From contig CAZRQV010000046.1 in the NCBI GenBank assembly GCA_964602445.1, forward strand, positions 1 through 7,890: a DNA stretch of 7,890 nucleotides, in the 5' to 3' direction. Made by a program: the position numbers and the translations under genes. This document shows positions 1 through 6,223 of this stretch, piece by piece; position 1 is the first letter of the stretch; each line of letters begins with the position of its first letter. Source of the DNA: HGM12587 sp964602445 (lineage in GTDB: Bacteria > Bacillota > Clostridia > Lachnospirales > Lachnospiraceae). A model generated the notes under the pieces. The model did not search any database, was not told where the DNA came from, and worked only from the letters and a program-made list of their open reading frames with translations.

Positions 1-1384
1 TTGCTGATACGTTAACAATACCGTTAGCATCAATATCAAAAGTAACCTCAATCTGCGGGATTCCACGCGGAGCCGGAGGAATTCCGTCAAGTCTGAACTG
101 TCCGAGAGATTTGTTATCTCTTGCGAACTGTCTCTCACCCTGTACAACATTGATATCTACTGCTGTCTGATTATCTGCTGCTGTAGAGAAGATCTGGCTC
201 TTCTTTGTAGGAATGGTTGTATTTCTTTCGATCAGTCTTGTTGCAACACCACCCATTGTTTCGATAGAAAGTGATAATGGAGTTACGTCAAGAAGAAGGA
301 TTTCACCTGCACCTGCATCACCTGCTAATTTACCACCCTGGATAGAAGCACCAAGTGCAACACATTCGTCCGGATTTAATGTTTTGCTTGGTTCCTGACC
401 TGTCAGCATTTTCACTTTATCCTGTACTGCCGGAACACGTGTAGAACCACCTACCAGTAAAACTTTTCCAAGTTCAGAAGCTGCGATACCTGCATCTCTT
501 AATGCATTCTGTACCGGACCTGCTGTTCTTTCTACCAGATCATGTGTTAATTCATCAAATTTTGCTCTTGTTAAGTTCATATCTAAATGAAGCGGACCTG
601 AAGCATTCATGCTGATGAATGGTAAGTTAATGTTTGTTGTTGTTGCAGAAGATAATTCTTTCTTTGCTTTTTCTGCTGCTTCTCTTACACGCTGAAGAGC
701 CATTTTATCTGCTGAAAGATCTACACCATTTGCTGCTTTGAAATCAGCTACGATATAATCCACGATCTTCTGGTCGAAATCATCACCACCAAGTTTGTTA
801 TCACCTGCAGTTGCAAGAACTTCGATTACACCGTCACCGATTTCGATGATAGATACGTCGAATGTACCGCCGCCTAAGTCATAAACCATGATTTTCTGTT
901 CTTTTTCATTGTCAAGACCATAAGCAAGTGCTGCTGCTGTTGGTTCGTTGATGATACGTTTTACATCAAGACCTGCGATCTTGCCGGCATCTTTTGTTGC
1001 CTGTCTCTGAGCATCGTTGAAGTAAGCAGGTACTGTGATTACAGCTTCTGTTACTTTTTCTCCTAAGTGGTTTTCAGCATCTGCTTTTAATTTCTGTAAA
1101 ACCATTGCTGAGATTTCCTGTGGAGAATATTTTTTATCATCAATTGCTACTTTGTAGTCTGTACCCATATGTCTCTTAATAGAAGAGATTGTTTTATCAG
1201 CGTTTGTAACTGCCTGACGTTTTGCCGGTTCACCAACTAATCTTTCGCCTGTTTTTGTGAATGCTACTACGGATGGTGTTGTTCTTGCACCTTCTGTATT
1301 TGCGATAACGATTGGTTTACCACCTTCCATAACTGCTACACATGAGTTTGTTGTTCCTAAGTCAATACCAATAATTTTTCCCAT
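1..1384 (-). CDS. dnaK: Chaperone DnaK (Hsp70), 3' part missing at window edge
   Basis: This is the ATP-dependent Hsp70 chaperone, which binds unfolded segments of cytosolic proteins and cycles with GrpE and DnaJ. The visible 461 codons cover the whole nucleotide-binding domain and the start of the substrate-binding domain; a full DnaK is about 610-640 residues, so roughly a quarter lies beyond position 1. Hallmarks are GIDLGTTNS (residues 6-14), VPAYFNDAQRQAT (118-130), the NEPTAAALAYG block (146-156), DLGGGTFDVS (169-178), the LLVGGSTRVP block (309-318), and the linker LLLDVTPLSLS (363-373) leading into the beta domain. The long insertion found in the first quadrant of Gram-negative DnaK is absent, as usual for Firmicutes. 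The ATG at 1384 has AGGAGG at 1393-1398, eight bases upstream. The 89-base gap to grpE is AT-rich, and I see no convincing promoter or CIRCE in it, so dnaK is probably read from the hrcA promoter. dnaJ would be expected next, outside the window. Confidence 0.98.
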   Translation of the reverse strand, partial: MGKIIGIDLGTTNSCVAVMEGGKPIVIANTEGARTTPSVVAFTKTGERLVGEPAKRQAVTNADKTISSIKRHMGTDYKVAIDDKKYSPQEISAMVLQKLKADAENHLGEKVTEAVITVPAYFNDAQRQATKDAGKIAGLDVKRIINEPTAAALAYGLDNEKEQKIMVYDLGGGTFDVSIIEIGDGVIEVLATAGDNKLGGDDFDQKIVDYIVADFKAANGVDLSADKMALQRVREAAEKAKKELSSATTTNINLPFISMNASGPLHLDMNLTRAKFDELTHDLVERTAGPVQNALRDAGIAASELGKVLLVGGSTRVPAVQDKVKMLTGQEPSKTLNPDECVALGASIQGGKLAGDAGAGEILLLDVTPLSLSIETMGGVATRLIERNTTIPTKKSQIFSTAADNQTAVDINVVQGERQFARDNKSLGQFRLDGIPPAPRGIPQIEVTFDIDANGIVNVSA

Positions 1385-1473
1385 AACTGAGACCTCCTGT
1401 TTTACTATATAAATGTTAGTGTTTCCTAAATTTAAAAATTATGATTTCTATATTTCCGTATGATCTTTTTGAT

Positions 1474-2082
1474 CTAGTTGGCAACTTTTACCATACTGTA
1501 ACGGATTACATTTTCTTTGTAGACATATCCTTTCTGGAATTCTTCTACGATAATGTTTTCTCCCACTGCTTCATCTTCTACATGCATCACTGCATTGTGG
1601 AAATTCGGATCAAACGGCTGATTCAGTGCTTCGATCGGTGTCACTCCCAGACTTTCCAGCGTGGTCATCATCTGTTTGTAAATCATTTCCATGCCGCTTG
1701 CTACCGGAGTTTCTTTTTCGTCTTCCGGAATCGAAGCAAGACCTCTTTCAAAGTTATCTACCACCGGAAGCATTTTTTCAATCACATCTCTGGCACCGAA
1801 CTCATACATTCTTGATTTTTCTTTTTCTGTACGATTACGGAAGTTTTCAAATTCTGCCAGCTGACGTTTTACTCGATCTTCCAGTTCTTCGATCTTCTGA
1901 TCTTTTTTATCTTTCTTATCTTTCTTTTTTCCAAAGAAACCTTTCTTTTCAGAAGCATCTTCTGTTTCATTTTCAGTTTCTGTCGCTTCTGCGGATTCTG
2001 CCGTTTCTTCTACAGCTTCCTCTGTTTTTTCTTCCACAGTTTCTTCTGTTACTTCTTTTTCAAATTCCTGATTGTTTTCCAC
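1474..2082 (-). CDS. grpE: GrpE, nucleotide exchange factor of DnaK
   Basis: GrpE is a cytosolic homodimer that drives ADP release from DnaK. The 202-residue protein has the usual order. A disordered, very acidic head (residues 1-45) is followed by a lysine-rich patch (46-63, with GKKKDKKDKK), a long coiled coil (about 63-115, including QLAEFENFRNRTEKEK), a four-helix region, and the C-terminal beta wing. The wing holds the family signature PFDPNFHNAV (156-165) and the ending GYVYKENVIRYSMVKV (185-200). The start is GTG at 2082: no in-frame ATG exists between the hrcA end and the coiled coil, so the acidic head needs this codon. Its weak ribosome site (AGAAAGG, 2092-2098) overlaps the hrcA stop codon 14 bases upstream, which suggests translation coupled to hrcA. 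The C-terminal domain makes the identity secure. Confidence 0.97.
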   Translation of the reverse strand: MENNQEFEKEVTEETVEEKTEEAVEETAESAEATETENETEDASEKKGFFGKKKDKKDKKDQKIEELEDRVKRQLAEFENFRNRTEKEKSRMYEFGARDVIEKMLPVVDNFERGLASIPEDEKETPVASGMEMIYKQMMTTLESLGVTPIEALNQPFDPNFHNAVMHVEDEAVGENIIVEEFQKGYVYKENVIRYSMVKVAN

Positions 2083-2096
2083 GGGTTCGCGCCTTT

Positions 2097-3128
2097 CTAT
2101 TCATTCTTTTTATAGATTTCATCCAGCTGGTCCATCAGTTGATTCAGCGTACGGAGTACATGTTCATAATCCATTCGCTTTGGTCCGATAATTCCTATCG
2201 TACTCTGAAGACCTTCACCCAATTCATAGGTTGCAGTTACTACACTGCAGTCCTTCATGGTCTGAACCGGTGTTTCCTGCCCGATGTAAACCTGAATCCC
2301 TCGATTTTCACTGTTTTCCAGTGTTTCATTCACAAGTCCGCTCAATTCCTGTTTTTCTTCCAGTGTATTGATCAGTTCACTTGCTTTTCCTTTATCTGCC
2401 AATTCCGGATACTTGAAAATGTTGGTTGTACCGCTTGTATAAATCTCTGTTTCCGGCTTTGAATGAATGGCTTCTGCCACAGCATCAATGATCGCTCCTA
2501 CCAGCTCTCCGTGATTTCCCGCCTGTGATTTCAGATTGGTGATCATCTGAAGATTGATCTCTTCTATGCTCAGACCATTTAACATGGTATTTAGCAGAAG
2601 ATTTAATTTTAGGATCGTTTCATCATCGATCGGTTCATTCAGATTCAGCAGCTTATTTCGAACCAGATTGCCTTCGATCACAATGACCGCCAGCACCTGA
2701 TTGTCATCTACTTTTGACAGCTGCAGGAATTTCACTTTTTTATGATGAATCTTTGGTGCAGAAATCATGGTCGCATAATTGGTATTGCTTGCGAGAACTT
2801 TGACTACCTGTTTCAGTAGGATCTCCATCTTATCGGTCCGTTCGATCATCATTTCTTTGATTTCCCGGATCTCTTCATCTTTTTCCTGCATCATCTGATC
2901 TACATAAAGGCGATAGCCTTTATCGGAAGGAATTCTTCCTGCGGAAGTATGGGGCTGTAAGATATATCCCATCTCTTCCAGATCAGCCATTTCATTTCGA
3001 ATGGTCGCCGAACTGAGTTTCAGATCAGTGTATTTAGAAATCGTTCTGGAACCAACCGGTTCTCCTGTTTCTAAATAATTCTGGATGATCGCTTTTAAAA
3101 TTTTCATTTTTCTTTCATCCAACTGCAT
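2097..3128 (-). CDS. hrcA: HrcA, heat-inducible repressor of class I heat-shock genes
   Basis: HrcA binds the CIRCE operator and represses hrcA-grpE-dnaK (and groESL where CIRCE is present); in the family its active folding depends on GroEL, which gives chaperone-level feedback. From the chosen start it is 343 residues, the usual family size. An N-terminal winged helix-turn-helix (about residues 1-75) contains TGEPVGSRTIS (21-31), LSSATIRNEMADLEEMGY (38-55) and the wing TSAGRIPSDKGYR (61-73). A GAF-like middle and a dimerisation region follow, and the C-terminus carries the typical STIGIIGPKRMDY segment. The frame opens at an ATG at 3158, but that codon lies inside the CIRCE element. The ATG at 3128 has GGGAGG seven bases upstream and gives the canonical MQLDERKMKIL start, so I use it. 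The operon order hrcA-grpE-dnaK is standard for Firmicutes. Confidence 0.97.
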   Translation of the reverse strand: MQLDERKMKILKAIIQNYLETGEPVGSRTISKYTDLKLSSATIRNEMADLEEMGYILQPHTSAGRIPSDKGYRLYVDQMMQEKDEEIREIKEMMIERTDKMEILLKQVVKVLASNTNYATMISAPKIHHKKVKFLQLSKVDDNQVLAVIVIEGNLVRNKLLNLNEPIDDETILKLNLLLNTMLNGLSIEEINLQMITNLKSQAGNHGELVGAIIDAVAEAIHSKPETEIYTSGTTNIFKYPELADKGKASELINTLEEKQELSGLVNETLENSENRGIQVYIGQETPVQTMKDCSVVTATYELGEGLQSTIGIIGPKRMDYEHVLRTLNQLMDQLDEIYKKNE

Positions 3129-3135
3129 CTGTTCG

Positions 3136-3141
3136 CCTCCC
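3136..3141 (-). promoter_or_regulatory. Ribosome binding site that fixes the hrcA start
   Basis: GGGAGG on the minus strand sits seven bases before the ATG at 3128. It supports that start over the upstream in-frame ATG at 3158, which has no purine-rich site in front of it and overlaps the operator. Confidence 0.85.
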
Positions 3142-3151
3142 TTTCGTTTTG

Positions 3152-3178
3152 TTAGCACTCATTTCACTGGAGTGCTAA
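3152..3178. promoter_or_regulatory. CIRCE operator (HrcA binding site)
   Basis: This is a perfect inverted repeat, TTAGCACTC - 9 bases - GAGTGCTAA, identical to the CIRCE consensus. It lies between the predicted promoter and the hrcA start, just downstream of the expected transcription start. HrcA bound here should block initiation or early elongation, and the element will also be present as a stem-loop in the 5' leader of the mRNA. It places hrcA, grpE and dnaK under HrcA autoregulation. No second CIRCE was found in the window. Confidence 0.98.
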
Positions 3179-3192
3179 TATTTACAATGTAA

Positions 3193-3221
3193 AAGATAAC
3201 ACCCTTGTAACCGAATGTCAA
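3193..3221 (-). promoter_or_regulatory. Sigma-A-type promoter of hrcA-grpE-dnaK
   Basis: On the minus strand a perfect -35 TTGACA (3216-3221) is followed after 17 bases by TATCTT (3193-3198), which is preceded by TGT as in an extended -10. The expected start of transcription is near 3186, a few bases before CIRCE. The DNA upstream of the -35 is A/T-rich (3229-3250) and could act as an UP-like element. The promoter is embedded in the hairpin at 3198-3228. Confidence 0.8.
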
Positions 3222-3228
3222 GGGTGTT
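3198..3228 (-). terminator. Hairpin ending the upstream operon, overlapping the hrcA promoter
   Basis: AACACCCTTG (3198-3207) and CAAGGGTGTT (3219-3228) form a perfect 10-bp stem around an 11-base loop, 28 bases after the stop codon of the 77-codon gene. On the minus strand it is followed by ATCTTTTAC, a modest U-rich tail. On the plus strand the tail is richer (TATATTTTTTTA), but no plus-strand gene ends here. Its position fits a terminator of the hemW-to-77-aa operon. The stem uses the hrcA -35 and ends at the -10, so it is not part of the hrcA transcript. Confidence 0.55.
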
Positions 3229-3255
3229 TATATTTTTTTAATATTTTTAAACCGT

Positions 3256-3489
3256 TCAAAACGCTGTAAAAGAATAAATATGCTCAATCCCGGAAGTCTG
3301 CACATAGTATCTCACATTGCCGTCCGGCAGATTTTCTCTGCGCATGCTCAGTTCCTTATCTTTGTGCTTGCTGCGGATGTAGTCTTCAAATGCCCCTTCC
3401 GGAATCTCAATCTCATCTATGAGAATGTCCCTCATCTGGTTTCTTGCACATTCATTTAAAATTTCATGTACAACCTCATATTCTTTCAT
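3256..3489 (-). CDS. Conserved-looking small protein of unknown function (77 aa)
   Basis: I do not recognise this family. The 77-residue product is probably cytosolic and soluble, with no signal peptide or membrane segment. The first half looks helical and acidic (MKEYEVVHEILNECARNQ, then DILIDEIEIPEG at 22-32). A basic stretch follows (RSKHKDKELSMRR, 39-51), and then a likely beta hairpin (GNVRYYVQTSGIEHIYSF, 58-74). It has a single cysteine (C14). The ATG at 3489 has AGAAGGGG at 3499-3506, nine bases upstream. It lies 45 bases after the VWA gene on the same strand and before the hairpin terminator, so it is the last gene of the hemW-AAA-VWA operon. That position suggests a role with the AAA/VWA pair, but this is inference only. 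The good ribosome site and a composition like its neighbours make it a real gene. Confidence 0.8.
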   Translation of the reverse strand: MKEYEVVHEILNECARNQMRDILIDEIEIPEGAFEDYIRSKHKDKELSMRRENLPDGNVRYYVQTSGIEHIYSFTAF

Positions 3490-3534
3490 GGTAGATTTCC
3501 CCTTCTGTTATATCGTTCCTCTTTGTGATATTAT

Positions 3535-5286
3535 TTATTCTTCTTCCAGCTGTTTTTTCAGATAGCTTCCTACTACATTGGAAAAATTGGAAATATTTTT
3601 AATATAGGCAAAGTCTTTGCCAAAAATCTTCCGTTCTGCTGCTAAATCCTGCTCTTCTCCCATAAAAACACCTAAGACCGCAATTCCAAGACTTCTGGCA
3701 CGTCTGACTTCCAGAGCCGTATCTTTGACCGCATATTCTCCGGTATACAACGGCTGATCCGGTGCATTCGGTCTGTTTTTGTTCTGATCATTTGGTCTTC
3801 CGTCACTAAGGACGATCAGCACTTTATTTGGTTCTTCCCGTTTCATAAGACTTTCTGCTGCCATTCGTATGGCAAGACCGTCACGGTTATTGGACGAACC
3901 GCGAAATTCAAACAGACGCTCATCTGCTTCCTTTGGATCTTCATAATCCCGAAATCGATGGAGGATCGTATAATCCCAGAAGGTGCAAAAACTCATCGCC
4001 CGATGAGGAATCCCTACTTCAGACAACGCTCTGGATACTACGAAGCTCTGCAGTGCTACGTAATTCTGACGTTTCTGCTGAGATCCGGAGCCGTCGATCA
4101 GTAGTTCTACCACAAATTCCTCATTCTGCTTTTTCGTTTCTTTATCAAAGACCAGCGCTTCTCTCGTCCGTCCAACCTTCCACAAACGTTCCGGCCGCAG
4201 CAATCCATATTGTGCCGGTACATATTCCCGTTCATTTCTTGCCCGCAGCGCTCTGGAAAGTGTGGAAGTCAAGATTTCGATATTCCGCTTGGTCACATTG
4301 GTATTCTGCCGGTAGGTACTCAGATTCATTTCCCTGGAGCGCTGTACCAGCACATACGTATTATTGACAGCTACCGGATTTTTCAGAATGCCTTCTGTCA
4401 TGTAGATCGTACAGCCTTTGTGGGCTCCGTGGCATAACTGATGATTGAGCTGTTTTTGCTCTAATTCCGTCAGATAGCTTTTTCCATAGTTCCACTCAAT
4501 ATAGGAATACATTTTTTTTAAAGCTTCTTCGTTCAGAATGATACGGCCTCTGCCCTTTCTGCGCTTTTCTTTATTTTCATCGGAAAGCTCCGTCATATTT
4601 TCCAGCACCTGAGTCTGCATCTGTTCCAACATGCTTTCATACTGTTCTTCCGTCAGAAAATCTTTCCAGTCAAATTCCTGAAGATCTTCAAAGGTCACAT
4701 CCAGCACCTTTTCCAACGTTCCATGCTTCTTTTCAAACTCAGGATCCACGCAAAGATTGTAAAGCGCATCTACCACCCGGATGATCTCCATCGTCTCTGT
4801 TGCTGATTTCAGACTTTGCAGATGCTGCAGCTGTGCTTCTATCCGCTGTTCCAACGGATAGGAAGGATCTAACTCCCTTCTCAGCATAGAGAAACGTAGT
4901 TTTCCAAGACTTTCATCACTTTGCATATGAGAGAAATCTTTGTCCAGAATCTCTTCATACGCACGTTTTCTCATATTTTTTACGCCCTGACGTTCTGCCC
5001 CGATTTTTTCTCCGCATGCCATATCAATGCACATTCCGGAAACCCGCATCAAGCCGTTCTCATCTGCTCCATAGTAAAGCTTTTTGATCAGATACATACT
5101 GTATTCGTCCATGGAAAAATATTTTGCCATAGCCCCTTGCTTAATGGCATCATAAAGAGCACTGTATTTGGAATGCAAAAATGCTTCTCCGTTTAGTTTT
5201 GCCTCCAACGTATAATCACCGCTGACAGTCCAGAGCATATTTTTCATTCGATTTTCTATTTCATATAAATCTCTTGTTTCTTCCAT
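3535..5286 (-). CDS. NorD/CobT-type VWA-domain protein, partner of the AAA+ ATPase
   Basis: This is a 583-residue cytosolic protein with a C-terminal von Willebrand A domain (about residues 390-580). The metal-ion-dependent adhesion site is intact in the NorD/CobT style: DGSGS (398-402, DxSxS), NNRDG (466-470) and LSDGRPND (493-500). The stretches YTGEYAVKDT (514-523) and RKIFGKDFAYI (552-562) are also NorD-like. The first 380 residues are helical and charged, with no domain I can name; residues 285-292 read CHGAHKGC, a possible metal ligand cluster. There is no signal peptide or transmembrane segment. In this family a MoxR/NorQ-type AAA+ ATPase works with the VWA protein to remodel or insert metal into a client enzyme. 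The start codon overlaps the ATPase stop by one base (TAATG), so translation is probably coupled. No nitric oxide reductase, Rubisco or cobaltochelatase gene is visible, so the symbol norD is not assigned. Confidence 0.9.
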   Translation of the reverse strand: MEETRDLYEIENRMKNMLWTVSGDYTLEAKLNGEAFLHSKYSALYDAIKQGAMAKYFSMDEYSMYLIKKLYYGADENGLMRVSGMCIDMACGEKIGAERQGVKNMRKRAYEEILDKDFSHMQSDESLGKLRFSMLRRELDPSYPLEQRIEAQLQHLQSLKSATETMEIIRVVDALYNLCVDPEFEKKHGTLEKVLDVTFEDLQEFDWKDFLTEEQYESMLEQMQTQVLENMTELSDENKEKRRKGRGRIILNEEALKKMYSYIEWNYGKSYLTELEQKQLNHQLCHGAHKGCTIYMTEGILKNPVAVNNTYVLVQRSREMNLSTYRQNTNVTKRNIEILTSTLSRALRARNEREYVPAQYGLLRPERLWKVGRTREALVFDKETKKQNEEFVVELLIDGSGSQQKRQNYVALQSFVVSRALSEVGIPHRAMSFCTFWDYTILHRFRDYEDPKEADERLFEFRGSSNNRDGLAIRMAAESLMKREEPNKVLIVLSDGRPNDQNKNRPNAPDQPLYTGEYAVKDTALEVRRARSLGIAVLGVFMGEEQDLAAERKIFGKDFAYIKNISNFSNVVGSYLKKQLEEE

Positions 5287-6197
5287 TAAAATACATCATC
5301 CCTTGTCCAGTCTTCCGGAATTCTGGTCATCACGATATCTTCCACGATTTCCCGCTCAAATACATCAAAGCTTTTATTGGTAATTCCCATGCTGACTGCA
5401 TTGACAGGCTTTAATCCGGTCTGAATGGTCTTTAATGCTCCCAGAATTCCACGGATATCCAGTGACTTGGTGGAAATTTCACTATGCTCTGCTTTCAGCT
5501 GAAGATCCAGAAACAGTCCGGTAAACTGTTCCAATGCATGTTCTTTGGCATTCGGAAAATAGGTTCTTAAAATCCGTCCGATAGTCTCCTCATCCTGCTT
5601 TGGCATATTGATCACCATAAATCGTGATACCAGTGCCTCATTTAATTCTTTCGTACCGGCATATCCATAATTCATCGTACCGATAAATCGCGTCGCCGGA
5701 TGGAGTTTGATCCGGTCATATCCCGGAATATCAATGATTCCACGATAATCCAGTGCCGCATGAAGTACGGACACTGCATCGTTTTTGGCCATATTGATTT
5801 CATCAAAGACACCGAACCCTCCATGTTCTGCACAGAGTGTTACCATTCCCTTGCGCAGACAAACTTCATTATTTACAAAAGTATCGGTACCGATCAGGGC
5901 TCCGCTGTCTACATTGACATGAAATGAGATATTATAGGAAGGTCTTCCGAAAATATATGCCAGATTTTCTGCCAAAATATTCTTTCCGGTCGCCTTACCG
6001 CCAGACAACAGCAGATTTTCTCCCTTTAATAGTGCTGCGATTGACATTTCTAAAATTTCTTTTCCGTAAAACGGAATGGGCGGCTGCGGAATCCGTTCCT
6101 TCACAGCTGTTTCTGCCGGATACTGCGCTCTGAAATTTTCCACTTCTTTCAGTAAATTTTCACTTACCTTCTGCTCTCTTAAAAAATCCAAATTCAT
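5286..6197 (-). CDS. MoxR/NorQ-type AAA+ ATPase
   Basis: This cytosolic AAA+ ATPase belongs to the MoxR group and most resembles the NorQ/CbbQ branch; members form hexamers that act with a VWA protein to activate client enzymes. Numbered from the ATG at 6209, the Walker A region is GGKATGKN (70-77), with Asn where Thr or Ser is expected. Walker B is GVFDE (133-137), sensor 1 is TMN (178-180), the likely arginine finger is R196 in SRF, and STKSLDIRG (246-254) resembles the sensor 2 region. The length (about 305) is normal. Two starts are possible. The ATG at 6209 has no ribosome site, while the ATG at 6197 (MNLDFLREQ) has GGAG six bases upstream, so I use 6197. The gene follows hemW closely (26 bases from this start, 14 from the other) and runs into the VWA gene with a one-base overlap. 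Confidence 0.92.
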   Translation of the reverse strand: MNLDFLREQKVSENLLKEVENFRAQYPAETAVKERIPQPPIPFYGKEILEMSIAALLKGENLLLSGGKATGKNILAENLAYIFGRPSYNISFHVNVDSGALIGTDTFVNNEVCLRKGMVTLCAEHGGFGVFDEINMAKNDAVSVLHAALDYRGIIDIPGYDRIKLHPATRFIGTMNYGYAGTKELNEALVSRFMVINMPKQDEETIGRILRTYFPNAKEHALEQFTGLFLDLQLKAEHSEISTKSLDIRGILGALKTIQTGLKPVNAVSMGITNKSFDVFEREIVEDIVMTRIPEDWTRDDVF

Positions 6198-6203
6198 ATG
6201 TTT

Positions 6204-6207
6204 CTCC
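6204..6207 (-). promoter_or_regulatory. Ribosome binding site favouring the 6197 start of the AAA+ gene
   Basis: GGAG on the minus strand lies six bases before the ATG at 6197. The alternative ATG at 6209, four codons earlier, has only A-rich sequence (CAGAAAATAG) in front of it. The choice changes the protein by four residues and no domain. Confidence 0.55.
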
Positions 6208-6223
6208 ATCTATTTTCTGTCTG

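Noticed and set aside
1385..1473. Separate dnaK promoter in the grpE-dnaK gap
   Set aside because: A TATAGT near 1401-1406 could be a -10, but nothing resembling a -35 lies at a proper distance and no CIRCE is present.
1441..2462. Long plus-strand open frames opposite grpE and the end of hrcA
   Set aside because: They are antisense to well-identified genes, are rich in Phe, Leu and His as expected from the reverse of Glu/Lys-rich codons, and have no ribosome sites or recognisable domains.
3129..3158. Upstream ATG at 3158 as the hrcA start
   Set aside because: It overlaps the CIRCE operator, has no ribosome site, and adds residues not typical of HrcA, while the ATG at 3128 has GGGAGG at good spacing.
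3933..4437. Plus-strand open frames inside the VWA gene
   Set aside because: They lie on the opposite strand of a full-length, domain-supported gene and show no family features or ribosome site.
3535..6209. Naming the AAA+/VWA pair norQ/norD
   Set aside because: The family resemblance is clear, but no nitric oxide reductase gene is present and the same fold pair serves several unrelated clients.
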